This document shows positions 63,382 through 64,000 of a stretch of 64,000 bases of DNA, one piece after another; position 1 is the stretch's first letter; the number at the start of each line of letters is the position of its first letter. A program made the translations under genes and the position numbers. The DNA lies in contig CACXUM010000032.1 of NCBI GenBank assembly GCA_902770835.1, forward strand, positions 1-64,000, given 5' to 3'. The DNA is from an uncultured Bacteroidia bacterium. GTDB taxonomy: Bacteria; Bacteroidota; Bacteroidia; Bacteroidales; F082. The notes beneath the pieces are model-generated. The model made no database searches. It saw only the letters and a program-made list of their open reading frames with translations, and was not told where the DNA came from.

Positions 63382-64000
63382 ATGGGCAGACAAGAGTTAT
63401 TCAACCGCCTCACACAATCCTTCGGGTTTGAACCTACTGAAGGTCAATCGATTGTATTGTATCATTTGGCCGCTTTCCTACTCTCGCAAAAGGAAAATCC
63501 GACCTATGTTTTGAGAGGCTACGCCGGAACGGGAAAAACCTCGTTGGTGAAAACCTTGGTGAAAACCCTGCCCTCAATCGGGATGAGATATGTGCTGATG
63601 GCACCCACGGGACGCGCCGCCAAGGTGCTCAGCAACTACACGGGACAGAACGCGAGCACCATCCACAGAAGGATTTACCAAGCCAAGACCTTCCCCGACG
63701 GCAGTATCCGCATCGCGAGAGCCGAAAACAAGTTCAAGAATACGCTTTTCATCGTCGACGAGGCCTCTATGATTGGCGAACAAAAGGAATTTGGCGGCAC
63801 AAGCCTGCTCGACGACTTGCTCAGTTTTGTTTTCAGTGGCGAAAACTGCCGCTTGCTGCTCATTGGCGACACGGCACAACTGCCGCCCGTGGAGAGTTCG
63901 GAAAGCCCCGCACTCAATTGCGAATACCTGAAATCCGAGTTTCCCATCACCGCAGCCACCTACGAACTGACCGAAGTGAAACGTCAGGCCTTGGCATCGG
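63382..64000 (+). CDS. RecD-like DNA helicase, 5' part only
   Basis: The first 206 residues of an AAA/RecD-type helicase, cut off by the window end. The Walker A is GYAGTGKTSLV (about 49-59), with APTGRAAKVLS next, a Walker B VDEASMI and the LLLIGDTAQLPPVESS motif. The ATG at 63382 starts 12 bases after tamL. Related proteins act in recombination and repair (exodeoxyribonuclease V alpha, RecD2); the missing part would decide. Confidence 0.9.
   Translation, partial: MGRQELFNRLTQSFGFEPTEGQSIVLYHLAAFLLSQKENPTYVLRGYAGTGKTSLVKTLVKTLPSIGMRYVLMAPTGRAAKVLSNYTGQNASTIHRRIYQAKTFPDGSIRIARAENKFKNTLFIVDEASMIGEQKEFGGTSLLDDLLSFVFSGENCRLLLIGDTAQLPPVESSESPALNCEYLKSEFPITAATYELTEVKRQALAS

Overview
This 64 kb window looks like a chromosomal segment of a member of the Bacteroidales (phylum Bacteroidota). 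The basis is: promoters of the TAnnTTTG (-7) class rather than sigma-70 TATAAT boxes; almost no Shine-Dalgarno sequences; many short-signal lipoproteins; a protein with a type IX secretion (T9SS) C-terminal domain; GldA-, LolA- and TamL-type envelope genes; FISUMP and DUF4294 proteins; and short dispersed repeats such as the 7-bp GTTGAGA microsatellite. No rRNA, CRISPR array, prophage or complete insertion sequence was found.

Layout. 0-5 kb: a decayed transcription unit, a HEPN-like protein, a secreted FISUMP/fimbrillin-like lipoprotein operon and a DUF234 AAA ATPase. 5-12 kb: a secreted endonuclease/phosphatase, a GH20 hexosaminidase, a DUF4143 ATPase behind a 33-bp tandem repeat, a SEC-C protein and a DUF6155 protein. 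12-15.5 kb: an accessory patch with two paralogous mini-HTH genes, each behind a long structured leader with an 11-codon upstream reading frame, a Panacea (DUF4065) protein between them, and an uncharacterised two-gene operon with a DUF6575-like protein. 15.5-18.6 kb: ribosomal operon rplM-rpsI-rpsB-tsf. 18.7-27 kb: a second DUF4143 ATPase, gldA, a repeat-rich decayed intergenic region, a 1273-residue T9SS cargo adhesin, and metK behind a SAM-II-like riboswitch. 27-37 kb: ruvX-def-TPR lipoprotein operon, an Rpn-type nuclease, tRNA-His, an ABC permease, tRNA-Leu followed by tig-clpP-clpX, a DUF4294 protein and an AAA/PD-(D/E)XK protein. 37-43.8 kb: exopolysaccharide sugar transferase with a lipoprotein, a Gfo/Idh/MocA oxidoreductase, an Abi (AbiD/F) HEPN protein preceded by its own small structured RNA, pcm, and a HerA-like DUF853 ATPase. 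43.8-50 kb: a ParE-type toxin-antitoxin pair, trmB, a HU/SPOR protein, kdsB, a deoxynucleoside kinase, an LptF/LptG permease and tgt. 50-64 kb: a frameshifted glycosyltransferase, lepB, a beta-barrel protein, higBA, then the envelope/cell-division run ftsK-lolA-exbB-exbD-tonB-folC-tamL and the start of a RecD-like helicase that runs off the window.

How the parts relate. Conserved housekeeping operons (translation, Clp proteolysis, formyl-Met processing, envelope biogenesis) are separated by small, self-contained islets, each usually with its own TAnnTTTG promoter and a terminator. The islets encode toxin-antitoxin pairs, HEPN/Abi proteins, AAA-ATPase/PD-(D/E)XK fusions and an Rpn nuclease. 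The most interesting elements are (i) the duplicated, covarying leader RNA in front of the mini-HTH genes at 13.05-13.24 and 14.22-14.40 kb, which has the layout of an attenuator or RNA switch, and (ii) the promoter-small RNA-terminator-abi gene arrangement at 40.54-41.52 kb, which has the layout of an RNA-antitoxin/HEPN-toxin module.
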